Positions 24,134-33,992 of a stretch of 64,000 bases of DNA are shown in pieces. Source of the stretch: Chitinophaga agri (GTDB taxonomy: Bacteria; Bacteroidota; Bacteroidia; Chitinophagales; Chitinophagaceae); assembly GCF_010093065.1 (NCBI RefSeq), contig NZ_CP048113.1, forward strand, positions 6,280,001 to 6,344,000. The letters are read 5' to 3'. The stretch's first letter is position 1. The number at the start of each line of letters is the position of its first letter. Under the pieces are notes generated by a model, which worked only from the letters and a program-made list of their open reading frames with translations, made no database searches and was not told where the DNA came from. A program made the position numbers and the translations under genes.

Positions 24134-25465
24134 ATGAAAAGAGTATTTTATCTGACCGCCGTACTGGGTGCTATGCTATGTAATGCACCTACCTATGCGC
24201 AAAAGGTCTCCGATTCATTGCTTCCTCAGGCTACCCTGCAGGCGTGCATTCAGTATGCACTTAACCATCAGCCCGTTGTAAAACAGGCCCAACTGGATGA
24301 AGATATTACTGAATACACCATTAAGGGAAAACTGGCGGATTGGTATCCTCAGATTGGCCTGGATTACAGTCTTACCCATTATCTGAAGATTCCCACTTCC
24401 TATTTTAATGGAAACTACGTACAACTGGGAGTAGAGAATAACTCCGCTGCCCTGTTCCAATGGAACCAGAACCTGTTCACCCGCGACTTGCTGTTAGCTG
24501 GCAGAACTGCCCGGGATGTGCGTAAGCAGGCGAAACAGAATACAGAAAGCTACCGTATTGATGTTGTGTCAAATGTGACGAAAGCCTATTATGGTATGCT
24601 ACTGACGCAGCGCCAGATCGATGTACTGGATGAAGATGTGGTACGTCTGGAGCGTAGTTTGAAAGATGCCTATAACCAGTATCAGGGCGGTATCGTGGAT
24701 AAGACAGATTATAAGCGGGCTACGATCTCCCTGAACAATACCCGGGCACAGAGGAAAACGGCTGCTGAACAACTGATAGCCAACGAAGCGCAGCTTCGTC
24801 AGCTGATGGGGTATCCAACCAGGGGCCCGCTGCCACTGGTGTATGACACCGTGCAAATGCAGCAGAACATTCAGTTGGACACAACGATCACTGTAACTTA
24901 TAATAACAGGATCGAAATGCAGTTGCTTCAGACGCAGAAAACCCTGCTGGATGCACAGCTGAAGTATAACAAATGGAGCTTTATCCCAACAGTATCCGCT
25001 TTCGCAAACTATAACTTCAACTACCTGAACCCGGAATTTTCCAAGTTGTATAACAACAACGTACCTAGTTCCCAGGTAGGACTGAAAGTATCTGTGCCTA
25101 TCTTCCAGGGCTCTAAACGAATCTACAATATCCGTCAGGCGGAACTGCAGATCAAACGGAATGACCTGGATATAGAAAACCTGCATAATCAGATCAATAC
25201 GGAGTATACACAGGCAATGGCTACCTATAAAGGTAACCTGAACCAGTTTTATGTGATGAAGGAGAATGTGGACCTGGCCCAGGAAGTATACAACCTGATT
25301 GAAATGCAGTACCGCGAAGGGGTGAAGACCTATCTTGAGGTGATCACCGCTCAGACAGACCTGCGTTCCGCACAGCTCAACTATTATAATGCAATGTATA
25401 CTGTACTGTCCAGCAAAGTGGACCTGCAACGTGCATTAGGTACAATATCAACTAACAACTACTAA
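24134..25465 (+). CDS. TolC-family outer-membrane channel of an efflux pump
   Basis: A 443-residue TolC-like protein. I choose the ATG at 24134 because it opens directly on a signal peptide (K-R-V-F-Y-L-T-A-V-L-G-A-M-L, cleavage at T-Y-A-Q); an in-frame TTG lies 15 nt upstream. Two internally similar halves contain long amphipathic helices of the periplasmic tunnel and short barrel strands such as V-G-L-K-V-S-V-P-I-F-Q-G. It forms the outer-membrane exit of the adaptor and RND pump encoded immediately downstream (gaps 56 and 36 nt), a standard three-gene drug-efflux operon. Confidence 0.92.
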   Translation: MKRVFYLTAVLGAMLCNAPTYAQKVSDSLLPQATLQACIQYALNHQPVVKQAQLDEDITEYTIKGKLADWYPQIGLDYSLTHYLKIPTSYFNGNYVQLGVENNSAALFQWNQNLFTRDLLLAGRTARDVRKQAKQNTESYRIDVVSNVTKAYYGMLLTQRQIDVLDEDVVRLERSLKDAYNQYQGGIVDKTDYKRATISLNNTRAQRKTAAEQLIANEAQLRQLMGYPTRGPLPLVYDTVQMQQNIQLDTTITVTYNNRIEMQLLQTQKTLLDAQLKYNKWSFIPTVSAFANYNFNYLNPEFSKLYNNNVPSSQVGLKVSVPIFQGSKRIYNIRQAELQIKRNDLDIENLHNQINTEYTQAMATYKGNLNQFYVMKENVDLAQEVYNLIEMQYREGVKTYLEVITAQTDLRSAQLNYYNAMYTVLSSKVDLQRALGTISTNNY

Positions 25466-25521
25466 TAAGGTAACTGGTCAGGTCCGTACAATCTGACCAT
25501 TGAAAGGACAAATATTTTCAG

Positions 25522-26661
25522 ATGAAAACAAAGCAACACATTCTCCTCATTGGCGCTACAAGCTTATTTTACCTGGCTGCCTGTAAAGGCAAGGATCAGA
25601 AAACAGCGATGGTAGTGCCTCCGACACCGGTAAGTGTAGTACCTGCAGTTACAGGCGCTGCTATATACTATGATAAGTATCCCGCTACTGTAGTGGCCTT
25701 GAACCAGGTGGAACTGCGTGCACAGGTATCAGGATATATTACCGGCATTTTCTTTAAGGAAGGTGAAGTGGTACAGAAGGGAAAACCGCTCTATGAAATA
25801 GATCGCCGTAAGTATGAAGCTGCTTATCGCCAGGCAGAAGCAACTATCGCTCAGGCAAAAGCAAATTTGAATAAAGCGCAGAAAGATGCAGACCGTTATC
25901 ATAAACTGGCTGAACAAGATGCGATCGCCCGTCAGACAGTCGATAACGCTGAAGCTGCACTGGATGTTGCCCGTAGTCAGGTAGCTGCAGGCGAGGCATC
26001 ATTACTGGCCGCCCGTACAGACCTCGATTATTCTGTTATAAAAGCGCCGTTCACCGGCCGTATCGGTATCTCTCAGGTAAAACTGGGTGCGCAGGTAGGT
26101 GCAGGAACGACTTTATTGAATACGATTTCTTCAGAGAACCCGATCGCGGTTGATTTCGTGGTAAACGAAAACGACATTGCCCGTTTCTCTGCTATGCAGG
26201 GTAAGGCTGTTGCGCCGGGCGACTCTACTTTCCGTTTGCAACTGCCTAACGGACAGGCATATTCTGAGTCAGGTCGTCTGACAGTTGTTGACCGTGGTGT
26301 GGATAACCTGACAGCTACGATCAAAGTACGTATCGAATTCAACAATCCTAAGAATGAACTGAAAGAAGGTATGAGCAGCGTAATGAATGTGCTGAACGAT
26401 CAGTCAGGAGACCGCGTGATCATCCCTTACAAATCTGTTATTGAACAGATGGGTGAGTTCTTCGTGTTTGTTGCAAAAGATACAGTGGCTGAGCAACGGA
26501 AAATCCATCTCGGTCCCCGCCTGAGAGATAAGGTTGTGGTATTGGATGGTGTACAGCAGGGTGAGCTGGTAGTATCAGAAGGTCTGCAGCGTTTACGTGA
26601 TGGAGGTAAGATCGATACCTCTACCGTGAAGAAAGCACCGCCTGCGGCAGCTAAGAAATAG
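25522..26661 (+). CDS. RND efflux periplasmic adaptor lipoprotein (HlyD/AcrA type)
   Basis: A 379-residue membrane-fusion protein with lipobox Y-L-A-A-C21. It contains the biotinyl-lipoyl-like halves (V-S-G-Y-I-T-G-I-F-F-K-E-G-E-V-V and S-V-I-K-A-P-F-T-G-R-I-G), an alpha-hairpin rich in A-Q-A-K-A-N-L-N-K-A-Q-K, and beta-barrel domains ending in G-L-Q-R-L-R-D-G. These are typical of AcrA/MexA adaptors for HAE1-type RND pumps. It lies between the tolC and RND genes of the same operon. Confidence 0.95.
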   Translation: MKTKQHILLIGATSLFYLAACKGKDQKTAMVVPPTPVSVVPAVTGAAIYYDKYPATVVALNQVELRAQVSGYITGIFFKEGEVVQKGKPLYEIDRRKYEAAYRQAEATIAQAKANLNKAQKDADRYHKLAEQDAIARQTVDNAEAALDVARSQVAAGEASLLAARTDLDYSVIKAPFTGRIGISQVKLGAQVGAGTTLLNTISSENPIAVDFVVNENDIARFSAMQGKAVAPGDSTFRLQLPNGQAYSESGRLTVVDRGVDNLTATIKVRIEFNNPKNELKEGMSSVMNVLNDQSGDRVIIPYKSVIEQMGEFFVFVAKDTVAEQRKIHLGPRLRDKVVVLDGVQQGELVVSEGLQRLRDGGKIDTSTVKKAPPAAAKK

Positions 26662-26697
26662 ATAATAGTTTGAGTTTGAATCAATAGAAGAAGAAAC

Positions 26698-29600
26698 ATG
26701 ATTGCAAATACTTTTATTCGCAGACCGGTTACCGCAATAGTTATTTCTGTTGTATTGGTGCTGGTGGGGCTGCTGGCCATGACAAACCTGCCAATCGGCC
26801 AGTACCCTGAAATTTCGCCCCCCACTGTTCAGGTGACCGGTACATATATCGGTGCTGATGCGCAGACTGTGGAGCAAACAACAGCCACGCCTGTGGAAGT
26901 ACAGGTGAACGGTACGCCTGGTATGACCTACATGACCAGTAACAGTACCAATAGTGGTGCAATGAGCTTAACGGTAAACTTTGAGGTAGGTACTGACATC
27001 AATATTGCTGCACTGGACGTACAAAACCGTGTAGGTATTGCACAGCCAACCCTGCCTCAGGAAGTTCAGCGTTTGGGTCTGACCGTAAGAAAACGTAATC
27101 CCAGCATCCTCATGCTGGTAGCATTATATTCTCCGAAAGGCACGCATGATGTGACTTTCCTGGATAACTATACCAACGTATATATTAAAGACGCCCTGTT
27201 GCGTGCAAAAGGTGTGGGTGATATCTTCACCCGTGCGGACGACTTTAGTATGCGTATATGGCTGAAACCTGACAAGCTGGCCCAGATGGGCGTAACGGCT
27301 GAGGAAGTGAGAGCTGCTATCACTGAGCAGAACGCGCAGATCTCAGCAGGTACGGTAGGTGCTCCTCCACAGAAAACCGGACAGACGTACGAATACACCA
27401 TCTTCGTGAAAGGTCGTCTCGTAACGGCAGAAGAATTTGGTAATATCGTTATCAAAACCCGTCCGGACGATGGTGCACTTGTATATCTGAAAGATGTGGC
27501 ACGTGTACAGCTGGGAAAATTCAGCTACAGCAACAACTCTTATGTAGATGGAAAGAGAGCGTCTTACCTGCTGGTATACCAGGCGCCAGGTAGTAACGCA
27601 ATCGAAACGGCGGAAGCAGTGACCGAAACAATGGAGCAGCTGAAGAAGACCTTCCCTAAAGACGTGGAATATGTGGTACCATTCGAATCTGTATCTGTGA
27701 TCGAGGTATCTATTCACGAGGTAGTGGAAACATTACTGGAAGCACTTGTGCTGGTGGTAATCGTGGTATTCCTCTTCCTGCAAAGCTGGAGAGCGACCGT
27801 TATTCCCGTACTCGCGATTCCGGTATCCATTATTGCAACGTTCATCTTCTTCATACCACTCGGATTTACCATCAATACACTTACCTTGTTCGGTTTCGTA
27901 CTGGCGATTGGTATCGTGGTGGATGACGCCATCGTGGTGGTGGAGGCCGTCCAGCATAATATGGACCATGAACAGATGACGCCTAAAGAGGCAACGTATG
28001 CTGCGATGAAAGAGATCTCCGGACCAGTTATGGCAATTGCCCTGATCCTAGCAGCAGTATTCGTACCAGTGGGTTTCATCCCTGGTATCGTAGGGCGTCT
28101 GTATCAGCAGTTTGCGATCACTATTGCGATCTCCGTACTGATTTCCGCGTTTGTGGCATTGTCACTGACACCGGCATTGTGTACGCTGATTCTCAGACCT
28201 ATGCACCTGGATAAGAATTCGAAAGGGCTGGATAAATTCTTCTTCAAGTTCAACGTATGGTTTGGACACGTGACCAGCCGTTATTCACTGGGTGTTAAGA
28301 AAAGTATCCGTTTCGGTCGTTATGTGATCATACTGCTGATTTGTATTGTGGTGGGCACCCTGTTCTTATTCAAGGGTAAACCGACAGGATTCATTCCAAC
28401 AGAGGATGATGGTCGTGTGTATATCACTTTTGACCTGCCGGAATCTTCTTCTACAGAGCGTACGATCGGTGTAATGACAGAGATGATGCATACACTTGAC
28501 AGCGTAAAAGCAATCGGTCACTATGCAGCATTGGGTGGTTTGAACGTAGTAAGTTTCGCAACGAAGTCTAACAGTGGTACTATCTTCTGTCAGCTGAAAC
28601 CATGGGATCAGCGTAAGGATAAGTCACAACAGATATTTGGAGTTGTAGCAGAACTGCAGGCTAAATTGTCCAGGTTTAAAGAAGCGAATGTAGTGGTAAT
28701 CCCGCCACCAGCGATTCCTGGTCTGGGATCTACTGCAGGTTTCTCCTTCATTCTTCAGCAGAAGAGTGGTGGTGGCGATATCAAAGAATTTGAGGGTGTA
28801 TTGCAGAAATTCACCGGAGCTATCAACCAGCGTCCTGAAATAGCACGTGCATTCTCCTTCTTCACAGCACGTACACCAGGCTATCAGCTGGAGATCGACC
28901 GCGAGAAAGCAAAGAAAATGGGTGTACAGATATCCTCTATCGCTACCGCGTTACAAACTTACCTGGGTAGTGCCTATGTGAACGACTTTACGGTGTACGG
29001 CCGTAACTTCCGTGTGGTAACACAGGCGGATTCTACTTACAGGGGCGATATTAAAGATCTGAATCAATACTTTGTAAAGAATTCAGCTGGTACGATGGTG
29101 CCGTTGAGTGCCCTGACATCTTATAAGGTGACAGAAAGTGCGCCAGTGATCTCTCACTATAACCTGTTCCGTTCTGCAGAGATAAACGGTAGCCCGGCTC
29201 CCGGTTACAGTAGTGGTGATGCGATCAAGGCCCTGGAAGAAGTGGCTGCGCAGGTATTACCTGAAGGATATGGATATGAGTTCTCCGGTTTGAGCCGTGA
29301 GGAGATATTATCCGGATCGAAAACGGTTTACATCTTCGCTCTCTCTATCATATTCGTATTCCTCTTCCTGGCAGCACTGTATGAGAGCTGGTCAGTACCA
29401 TTCTCAGTACTCCTGGCTGTACCTATTGGGGCATTTGGTGCGATCCTTACCCTGACGTTCCTGCCAAATCTGACGAATAACGTATATGCTCAGATCGGTC
29501 TGATCACGTTGATTGGTCTGTCGGCAAAGAACGCGATCCTGATCGTTGAGTTTGCTAAAGAGCGTGTAGATAGAGGTATGGAGCTTGTGACAGCGACAGT

Positions 29601-29871
29601 AGAGGCAGCTAAGCTGCGTTTACGTCCTATTATTATGACATCCCTGGCGTTCCTGCTGGGTATCCTGCCACTTGTATTGTCCAGCGGAGCGGGTGCAGAA
29701 TCCCGTAAAACGATGGGTTGGACGGTGTTAGGTGGTATGTTCACTGCCACGTTCCTGGCGATCTTTATTGTACCTGTGCTGTATGTGGTGATTACCCGTC
29801 TGGCATACGGTAAAGATAAACTGAAGCAAATGCAGGATAATTACACGTCAATGCAGCATCACGATATATAG
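26698..29871 (+). CDS. HAE1-type RND multidrug efflux permease
   Basis: A 1057-residue inner-membrane pump of the AcrB/MexB class. The N-terminus F-I-R-R-P-V-T-A is typical. TM4 carries the proton-relay pair G-I-V-V-D409-D410-A-I-V-V-V-E, and TM10 carries G-L-S-A-K-N-A-I-L-I-V-E-F, all canonical. Porter-domain motifs such as G-T-P-G-M-T-Y-M-T-S-N-S are present. It probably expels hydrophobic drugs, dyes or detergents through the TolC protein encoded at 24134. It offers a useful contrast with the divergent RND pair at 11118-17338. A bidirectional terminator follows. Confidence 0.96.
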   Translation: MIANTFIRRPVTAIVISVVLVLVGLLAMTNLPIGQYPEISPPTVQVTGTYIGADAQTVEQTTATPVEVQVNGTPGMTYMTSNSTNSGAMSLTVNFEVGTDINIAALDVQNRVGIAQPTLPQEVQRLGLTVRKRNPSILMLVALYSPKGTHDVTFLDNYTNVYIKDALLRAKGVGDIFTRADDFSMRIWLKPDKLAQMGVTAEEVRAAITEQNAQISAGTVGAPPQKTGQTYEYTIFVKGRLVTAEEFGNIVIKTRPDDGALVYLKDVARVQLGKFSYSNNSYVDGKRASYLLVYQAPGSNAIETAEAVTETMEQLKKTFPKDVEYVVPFESVSVIEVSIHEVVETLLEALVLVVIVVFLFLQSWRATVIPVLAIPVSIIATFIFFIPLGFTINTLTLFGFVLAIGIVVDDAIVVVEAVQHNMDHEQMTPKEATYAAMKEISGPVMAIALILAAVFVPVGFIPGIVGRLYQQFAITIAISVLISAFVALSLTPALCTLILRPMHLDKNSKGLDKFFFKFNVWFGHVTSRYSLGVKKSIRFGRYVIILLICIVVGTLFLFKGKPTGFIPTEDDGRVYITFDLPESSSTERTIGVMTEMMHTLDSVKAIGHYAALGGLNVVSFATKSNSGTIFCQLKPWDQRKDKSQQIFGVVAELQAKLSRFKEANVVVIPPPAIPGLGSTAGFSFILQQKSGGGDIKEFEGVLQKFTGAINQRPEIARAFSFFTARTPGYQLEIDREKAKKMGVQISSIATALQTYLGSAYVNDFTVYGRNFRVVTQADSTYRGDIKDLNQYFVKNSAGTMVPLSALTSYKVTESAPVISHYNLFRSAEINGSPAPGYSSGDAIKALEEVAAQVLPEGYGYEFSGLSREEILSGSKTVYIFALSIIFVFLFLAALYESWSVPFSVLLAVPIGAFGAILTLTFLPNLTNNVYAQIGLITLIGLSAKNAILIVEFAKERVDRGMELVTATVEAAKLRLRPIIMTSLAFLLGILPLVLSSGAGAESRKTMGWTVLGGMFTATFLAIFIVPVLYVVITRLAYGKDKLKQMQDNYTSMQHHDI

Positions 29872-29889
29872 ACGGAAAACATTGCAATT

Positions 29890-29922
29890 AAAAAAGGCGT
29901 TCGCTATTGCGGACGCCTTTTT
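29890..29922. terminator. Bidirectional terminator
   Basis: A 9-bp stem GGCGTTCGC (29896-29904) with GCGGACGCC (29909-29917), loop TATT, flanked by AAAAAA on the left and TTTTT on the right. It serves the RND operon and the converging gene that ends at 29948. Confidence 0.92.
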
Positions 29923-29947
29923 CGTTTTATTGAAGTATAATAAGATT

Positions 29948-30358
29948 TTATTTGCTGAGGGTCATGTAAAAGAAGTAAATGGAAGCCATGAGTGAAACAG
30001 CGATCATTACCAGGAGAGAAATTAATAATAATTTCCAGCCTATGTGTACCCGCATTTTATTGGTCGGGGGCTGTATATCTTCATAGTGTACATCTTTTCT
30101 GTTGTACCAAAACCCCGTTGCCGGCCTGTCTGTCTCCAATGCAATTTGTTGCATAAGAGACGTTTTCAGGTGTGCAGGTGGTAATGCTGCTTCTTTGAAC
30201 GACAGTCGTTCAAGACGCCGTTCAACTTCATCTGACTCGGTCTGGATCTCCGGAAACAGGTCCAGGTGAATGCGATACTCGGTTTCTTCTTCCGGAGTAG
30301 CAAAACCTAGAAGCACTTTTTCGATATTTCCATCTGATATGTAACGTTCGTAATCCAT
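29948..30358 (-). CDS. Anti-sigma-factor-like membrane protein
   Basis: A 136-residue protein. The N-terminal segment (I-E-K-V-L-L-G-F-A-T-P-E-E-E-T-E-Y) and the following acidic helix with P-E-I-Q-T-E resemble the cytosolic sigma-binding domain of Bacteroidota anti-sigma factors. One membrane helix spans about residues 106-131, and only a few residues follow it, so no periplasmic sensor domain is present. No sigma-factor gene is adjacent, which weakens the assignment. It lies downstream of the AsmA gene on the same strand, separated by a terminator, and so probably has its own promoter. Confidence 0.55.
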   Translation of the reverse strand: MDYERYISDGNIEKVLLGFATPEEETEYRIHLDLFPEIQTESDEVERRLERLSFKEAALPPAHLKTSLMQQIALETDRPATGFWYNRKDVHYEDIQPPTNKMRVHIGWKLLLISLLVMIAVSLMASIYFFYMTLSK

Positions 30359-30492
30359 AGTTACATGTGGGTATTTCTCAAGTTAACACATCCAATATTG
30401 CAGGATGGAGAATAAAATAATATGCAGTTCTGCGAAGGTGATAAAAAAGTCAGACAAAAAGTTGTCCAAACTAGTGAAATAAGTAAATACTT

Positions 30493-30542
30493 ATAAAAAA
30501 ATAAGATAAACCGGTCCAGGGTTGGAAAGTGGCCGGTTTATC
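30493..30542 (-). terminator. Terminator after the AsmA-family gene
   Basis: On the minus strand, GATAAACCGG and CCGGTTTATC (30505-30542) form a 10-bp stem around an 18-nt loop, followed by TTATTTTTTTATAAG. It lies 12 nt after the AsmA stop. Confidence 0.8.
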
Positions 30543-30553
30543 TGTTTTATAGC

Positions 30554-33232
30554 TTAGTTACTTTTCTTTTTGAAAATATTTCCCAGGGTGCTTTTTACCG
30601 CTTGTTCTGCCTGTTTGCCAGCATTCTGCAAAGGTTGCGCCTTAGTTCCTGAAGTATCTTTCTGACCCGTGATCTGTTTAGTGATCTGGTCTTTCAGTCC
30701 GGCTACTGCCTGGTCTTTAACTGAATTTAAGGAGTCTTTCAGCGCTGCTTTTGTGCTATCTACCCTGTTCTTAACAAGGGCAGTTGCCTGGTCCTTCAGG
30801 TTATTAAGTGTACCGGTGGCAGTTTCCTGCAGGTCTGTTTTATAGGTCGGCTTCATGATATTACCACCGAGCAATACATTCAGGTGCACACTGTCGCTGA
30901 TGTTGACCGGTATACCTTTATTGGTAGCCTGAGAAGCGAGACTGGTGATCAGCGCATCTCCCTGTTTCCCAATGACGCTGCGTGGGAGGGTCATCTGAAG
31001 TGTATAGTCCAGCGACTGATCGAAACCATGTGAGCCGCCTACCAGCATACTGATATTGCTTACATTTACTTTGAATGGATTCACTTTTACACGGCCATTT
31101 TCAAAAGCAAAATAAGTCTTGATATCTTTCAGAGAGAAGTTTTTCAGCTGGGTAACGTTCAGTGTATTAGCCAGTTGCTCTATTGGAGCAAATTTCTGTA
31201 ATGCACCCTCGAGTACCAACAGGTTACCGTCACCGGTCAGACTACTCAGCAGTGGCATCATATCCTGCCCCAGTTTACCGGTCAGCTCCAGCTTGGAGTT
31301 GATCTTACCACTCAGGAACTTAGCAACCGGCATGAGCGCCTGTACTGTATTGAAGGCATTGAATGTTTGCTGTACGTCCACGTTCTGCACATTATAGGAC
31401 ATATTGATGTCCGGATTGGTCTTACTGTTCTTGGTACTATAACTACCATTTACCTCCATGTTACCCTGTAAGGCGTTAGCCTTGATCTGCTGCATGGAAA
31501 CAGTTTCGTCTTTCAGTAACAGGTTACCGGAGAGGTTGGACATATCCAGCTTATCATAGTGTACCTGGTCTACCTGTGCCTGTAACGCAAGGTTCAGGTT
31601 TGCCGGAACGGCAAAAGGAGCGCTGGCGGTATCGGCTGGTGTTACGGCAGTTGTTGTTTCTGTGGTACCCATCCACTTATCAAGATCCACCTTGTCTGCT
31701 TTTACATTTAGTTTACCATCCAGTGGCTGGTTTTTCAGCATGTAGGCCAGCATATTGTTTACTTCGCCATTTGCCTGGAAGTTGGTACCCATGTATTGTC
31801 CGTCAAACCTGGAAACGGTTACGTTCTTTGGGTTGAACTGCATAGAAAGGGTATTTACTTTCACGCCGTCAGGGTAGTCTTTGCTGCGGTATAACAGATC
31901 GCTGATCAGGATACTGCCGGCAGCATAGAATTTATCATATGCCTGTTTTTCGATTGCGCTCATATTTCCTTTAGCAGAAACATCCGCATCTATCAGACCA
32001 GTCAGCGCCGTGCCTTCTTCCAGTTTTACAAACTGGGACACTTTGGACAGGTCCAGTTTACCTTTGGCAGCACCGTCCACGTACATGTCCGAAACAGGTG
32101 TTTTTACCAACAGGCGTATATCTAATGGCGTATTGTCCATTTCCGCATGAGCGGCAGGGATGTCTACGACAGTATGGTCAGGAATACCGTCCGGATTATT
32201 AACACTCATCTTCACCTGGATGTTTTTCACAGGTTTAGGGAGATCAGGGTATTGGAAGAAGCCGTCTTTCACCGCGAGGTTAAGTCCGAAGGCCGGCATT
32301 TCATTGGTGCTGTAATTACCTTTCACATAACCATCAAAAGCGGCAGTACCGGAAGTTTTGATTTTGTCAAAGTCCTGCATGAATATAGCGGGTACCAGGG
32401 AGAGGATGTCTTTAAACTGAGTAGAAGGTGCCTTCATGGTCAGATCCATACCATAGGTACTGTCGTTCACCAGTTTGAAAAAGCCCTGGAACGCCAGTTC
32501 AAGATTGTTCAGGGTAGCTTTACCTTGCTGGAAGGTGTAGGTGCTGGTTTTATTGTCTACCTGTATATCAGCGTCCATTGTAGTTTTGGTGCGCAGCAGG
32601 TAAGGAATAAGGCCATAACGGAAAGTTACACCTTCAGCCTGGGTTTTTGTTTGCAGCGTGAAGAGGTCCTGCGTAAAATCGCCTTTTCCCTGGTGGTCCA
32701 GTCCTTCGATGAGCATGCCCATATCGCCCTGTTCATCATCATAGCGGATGGTTGCATCTTCGATACTATACTGTTGCAGGTCCAGTGCAAATTTAGCGGA
32801 AGCTGTATCAGCCGGAGTAGTCTGTGCAGTGTCAGGTTTGGTGATCTCCCAGTTAGCCTGACCCTGTTTATTAATAATGGCATGAATGCGGGGAGAAATG
32901 ACAGCTACGTTGTAGATATCCATTTTATCGCCTTTGATCACGCTCATCAGATTGAGTGCCAGATCGATTTTTTTTACGGCAAACAGGGTGTCTCCTGCAA
33001 AAGGAGCTCTGTTTACCACGCTCAGGTCTTCCAGGGCTACTGCCAGTCTGGGAAAGTGTCTTATCAGGCTGATATCCACATCTTTAAAGTCGACATCAGC
33101 TACAAGCTGCTTATTCAGCTCTGTTTTGACCAGAGACATGATCTTGCCCTTGAAAAAGTATGGGATAGCAATGGCTGCGATAACCAATACCAGCAAGAAG
33201 ATTCCTACAAATTTGAGGATTTTTTTGAGCAT
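30554..33232 (-). CDS. AsmA-family envelope protein
   Basis: An 892-residue protein with an N-terminal membrane anchor (L-K-F-V-G-I-F-L-L-V-L-V-I-A-A-I-A-I-P-Y) and a long periplasmic region. The start contains the AsmA signature (V-D-F-K-D-V-D-I-S-L-I-R-H-F-P-R-L-A), and a C-terminal AsmA-like beta-groove segment follows (L-P-R-S-V-I-G-K-Q-G-D-A). The last 110 residues are Lys/Gln/Ala-rich and helical. AsmA/TamB-like proteins are thought to move or regulate phospholipids between membranes. The gene is monocistronic, with its own terminator and a promoter-like box at 33287-33294. Confidence 0.88.
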   Translation of the reverse strand: MLKKILKFVGIFLLVLVIAAIAIPYFFKGKIMSLVKTELNKQLVADVDFKDVDISLIRHFPRLAVALEDLSVVNRAPFAGDTLFAVKKIDLALNLMSVIKGDKMDIYNVAVISPRIHAIINKQGQANWEITKPDTAQTTPADTASAKFALDLQQYSIEDATIRYDDEQGDMGMLIEGLDHQGKGDFTQDLFTLQTKTQAEGVTFRYGLIPYLLRTKTTMDADIQVDNKTSTYTFQQGKATLNNLELAFQGFFKLVNDSTYGMDLTMKAPSTQFKDILSLVPAIFMQDFDKIKTSGTAAFDGYVKGNYSTNEMPAFGLNLAVKDGFFQYPDLPKPVKNIQVKMSVNNPDGIPDHTVVDIPAAHAEMDNTPLDIRLLVKTPVSDMYVDGAAKGKLDLSKVSQFVKLEEGTALTGLIDADVSAKGNMSAIEKQAYDKFYAAGSILISDLLYRSKDYPDGVKVNTLSMQFNPKNVTVSRFDGQYMGTNFQANGEVNNMLAYMLKNQPLDGKLNVKADKVDLDKWMGTTETTTAVTPADTASAPFAVPANLNLALQAQVDQVHYDKLDMSNLSGNLLLKDETVSMQQIKANALQGNMEVNGSYSTKNSKTNPDINMSYNVQNVDVQQTFNAFNTVQALMPVAKFLSGKINSKLELTGKLGQDMMPLLSSLTGDGNLLVLEGALQKFAPIEQLANTLNVTQLKNFSLKDIKTYFAFENGRVKVNPFKVNVSNISMLVGGSHGFDQSLDYTLQMTLPRSVIGKQGDALITSLASQATNKGIPVNISDSVHLNVLLGGNIMKPTYKTDLQETATGTLNNLKDQATALVKNRVDSTKAALKDSLNSVKDQAVAGLKDQITKQITGQKDTSGTKAQPLQNAGKQAEQAVKSTLGNIFKKKSN

Positions 33233-33286
33233 GTTTTAGATAGATGTTTTTTATTATGTATGAAGGTAGTAAGGAAAAGCGGTATT

Positions 33287-33294
33287 CAAAAGTA
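33287..33294 (-). promoter_or_regulatory. -7 promoter box of the AsmA gene
   Basis: On the minus strand TACTTTTG matches TAnnTTTG, 54 nt upstream of the start codon. It lies only 10 nt from the plus-strand box at 33305, so the two divergent promoters nearly abut. Confidence 0.45.
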
Positions 33295-33304
33295 TGAATT
33301 GAGT

Positions 33305-33312
33305 TAAATTTG
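33305..33312 (+). promoter_or_regulatory. -7 promoter box of the TrmH-type gene
   Basis: TAAATTTG matches TAnnTTTG and lies 27 nt upstream of the ATG at 33340. It overlaps the TTG that would be an alternative start at 33310, which argues for the ATG. Confidence 0.5.
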
Positions 33313-33339
33313 CCAGCGAAAATATATATACAACTGATT

Positions 33340-33933
33340 ATGACGCCTGAACGTAGGGAAAGGTTACTATCTGTGCTAAATAAAAGACAAGCGGGGCTGA
33401 CGGTGGTCCTGGAAAACGTGTTTGACCCGCACAATATATCCGCAGTAATGCGCACCTGTGATGCTGTGGGCATTCAGGATGTATATGTGTTAAATACGAG
33501 GATCGCACGGCATAAGAAATGGGGTGTCAGGAGTTCTTCTGGTGCTTCCAAGTGGATGACGGTTCATCAGTTTACAGATACAGCGACCTGCGTCGCGGCC
33601 TTAAGGCAGAAGTATGAAAAGATCTATACTACCCACCTGGCAGCCGATTCAGTGAGCCTCTACGATATTAATTTCACTGGTTCCATCGCCCTGGTATTTG
33701 GCAATGAGCAGGAGGGTGTAAGCGATGAGATGAGAGCACTGTGTGATGGGAATTTTATCATTCCGCAGATGGGCGTGATCAAATCGCTCAATATTTCCGT
33801 GGCCTGTGCAGTGAGCATTTACGAGGCATTGAGACAAAAAACAATTGCAGGTCATTATGAACAAAAAAGCTTACCGGATGCTCAATTCAATGCATTGCTT
33901 GAGCAATGGGGCTTTGAGGAGGATGACATGTAA
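33340..33933 (+). CDS. TrmH/SpoU-type RNA 2'-O-methyltransferase
   Basis: A 197-residue SPOUT-fold methyltransferase. Motif 1 is F-D-P-H-N-I-S-A-V-M-R-T-C-D-A, motif 2 is L-V-F-G-N-E-Q-E-G-V-S, and motif 3 is I-P-Q-M-G-V-I-K-S-L-N-I-S-V-A. The family methylates ribose 2'-OH of tRNA G18 or rRNA; the C-terminal tail (E-Q-W-G-F-E-E-D-D) and N-terminal R-R-E-R-L-L-S-V-L-N-K-R-Q resemble TrmH (tRNA Gm18). The start was chosen from the promoter box at 33305. It is divergent from the AsmA gene. Confidence 0.9.
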   Translation: MTPERRERLLSVLNKRQAGLTVVLENVFDPHNISAVMRTCDAVGIQDVYVLNTRIARHKKWGVRSSSGASKWMTVHQFTDTATCVAALRQKYEKIYTTHLAADSVSLYDINFTGSIALVFGNEQEGVSDEMRALCDGNFIIPQMGVIKSLNISVACAVSIYEALRQKTIAGHYEQKSLPDAQFNALLEQWGFEEDDM

Positions 33934-33963
33934 TATCAACGGTTCGTCACCATAGCTATCAGG

Positions 33964-33992
33964 TATAGCAGGAAAGAAGGCGTCCTGCTATA
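33964..33992. repeat. Inverted repeat after the TrmH-type gene
   Basis: TATAGCAGGA and TCCTGCTATA form a 10-bp perfect stem around a 9-nt loop. There is no U-tract on the plus side. It may stabilise the 3' end of the message. The rest of 33934-34139 shows no gene. Confidence 0.5.

Noticed and set aside
32147..33307. 386-codon open frame antisense to the AsmA-family gene
   Set aside because: The opposite strand encodes a clear AsmA protein across the whole stretch, and the antisense translation shows no motif. It is an out-of-frame shadow.
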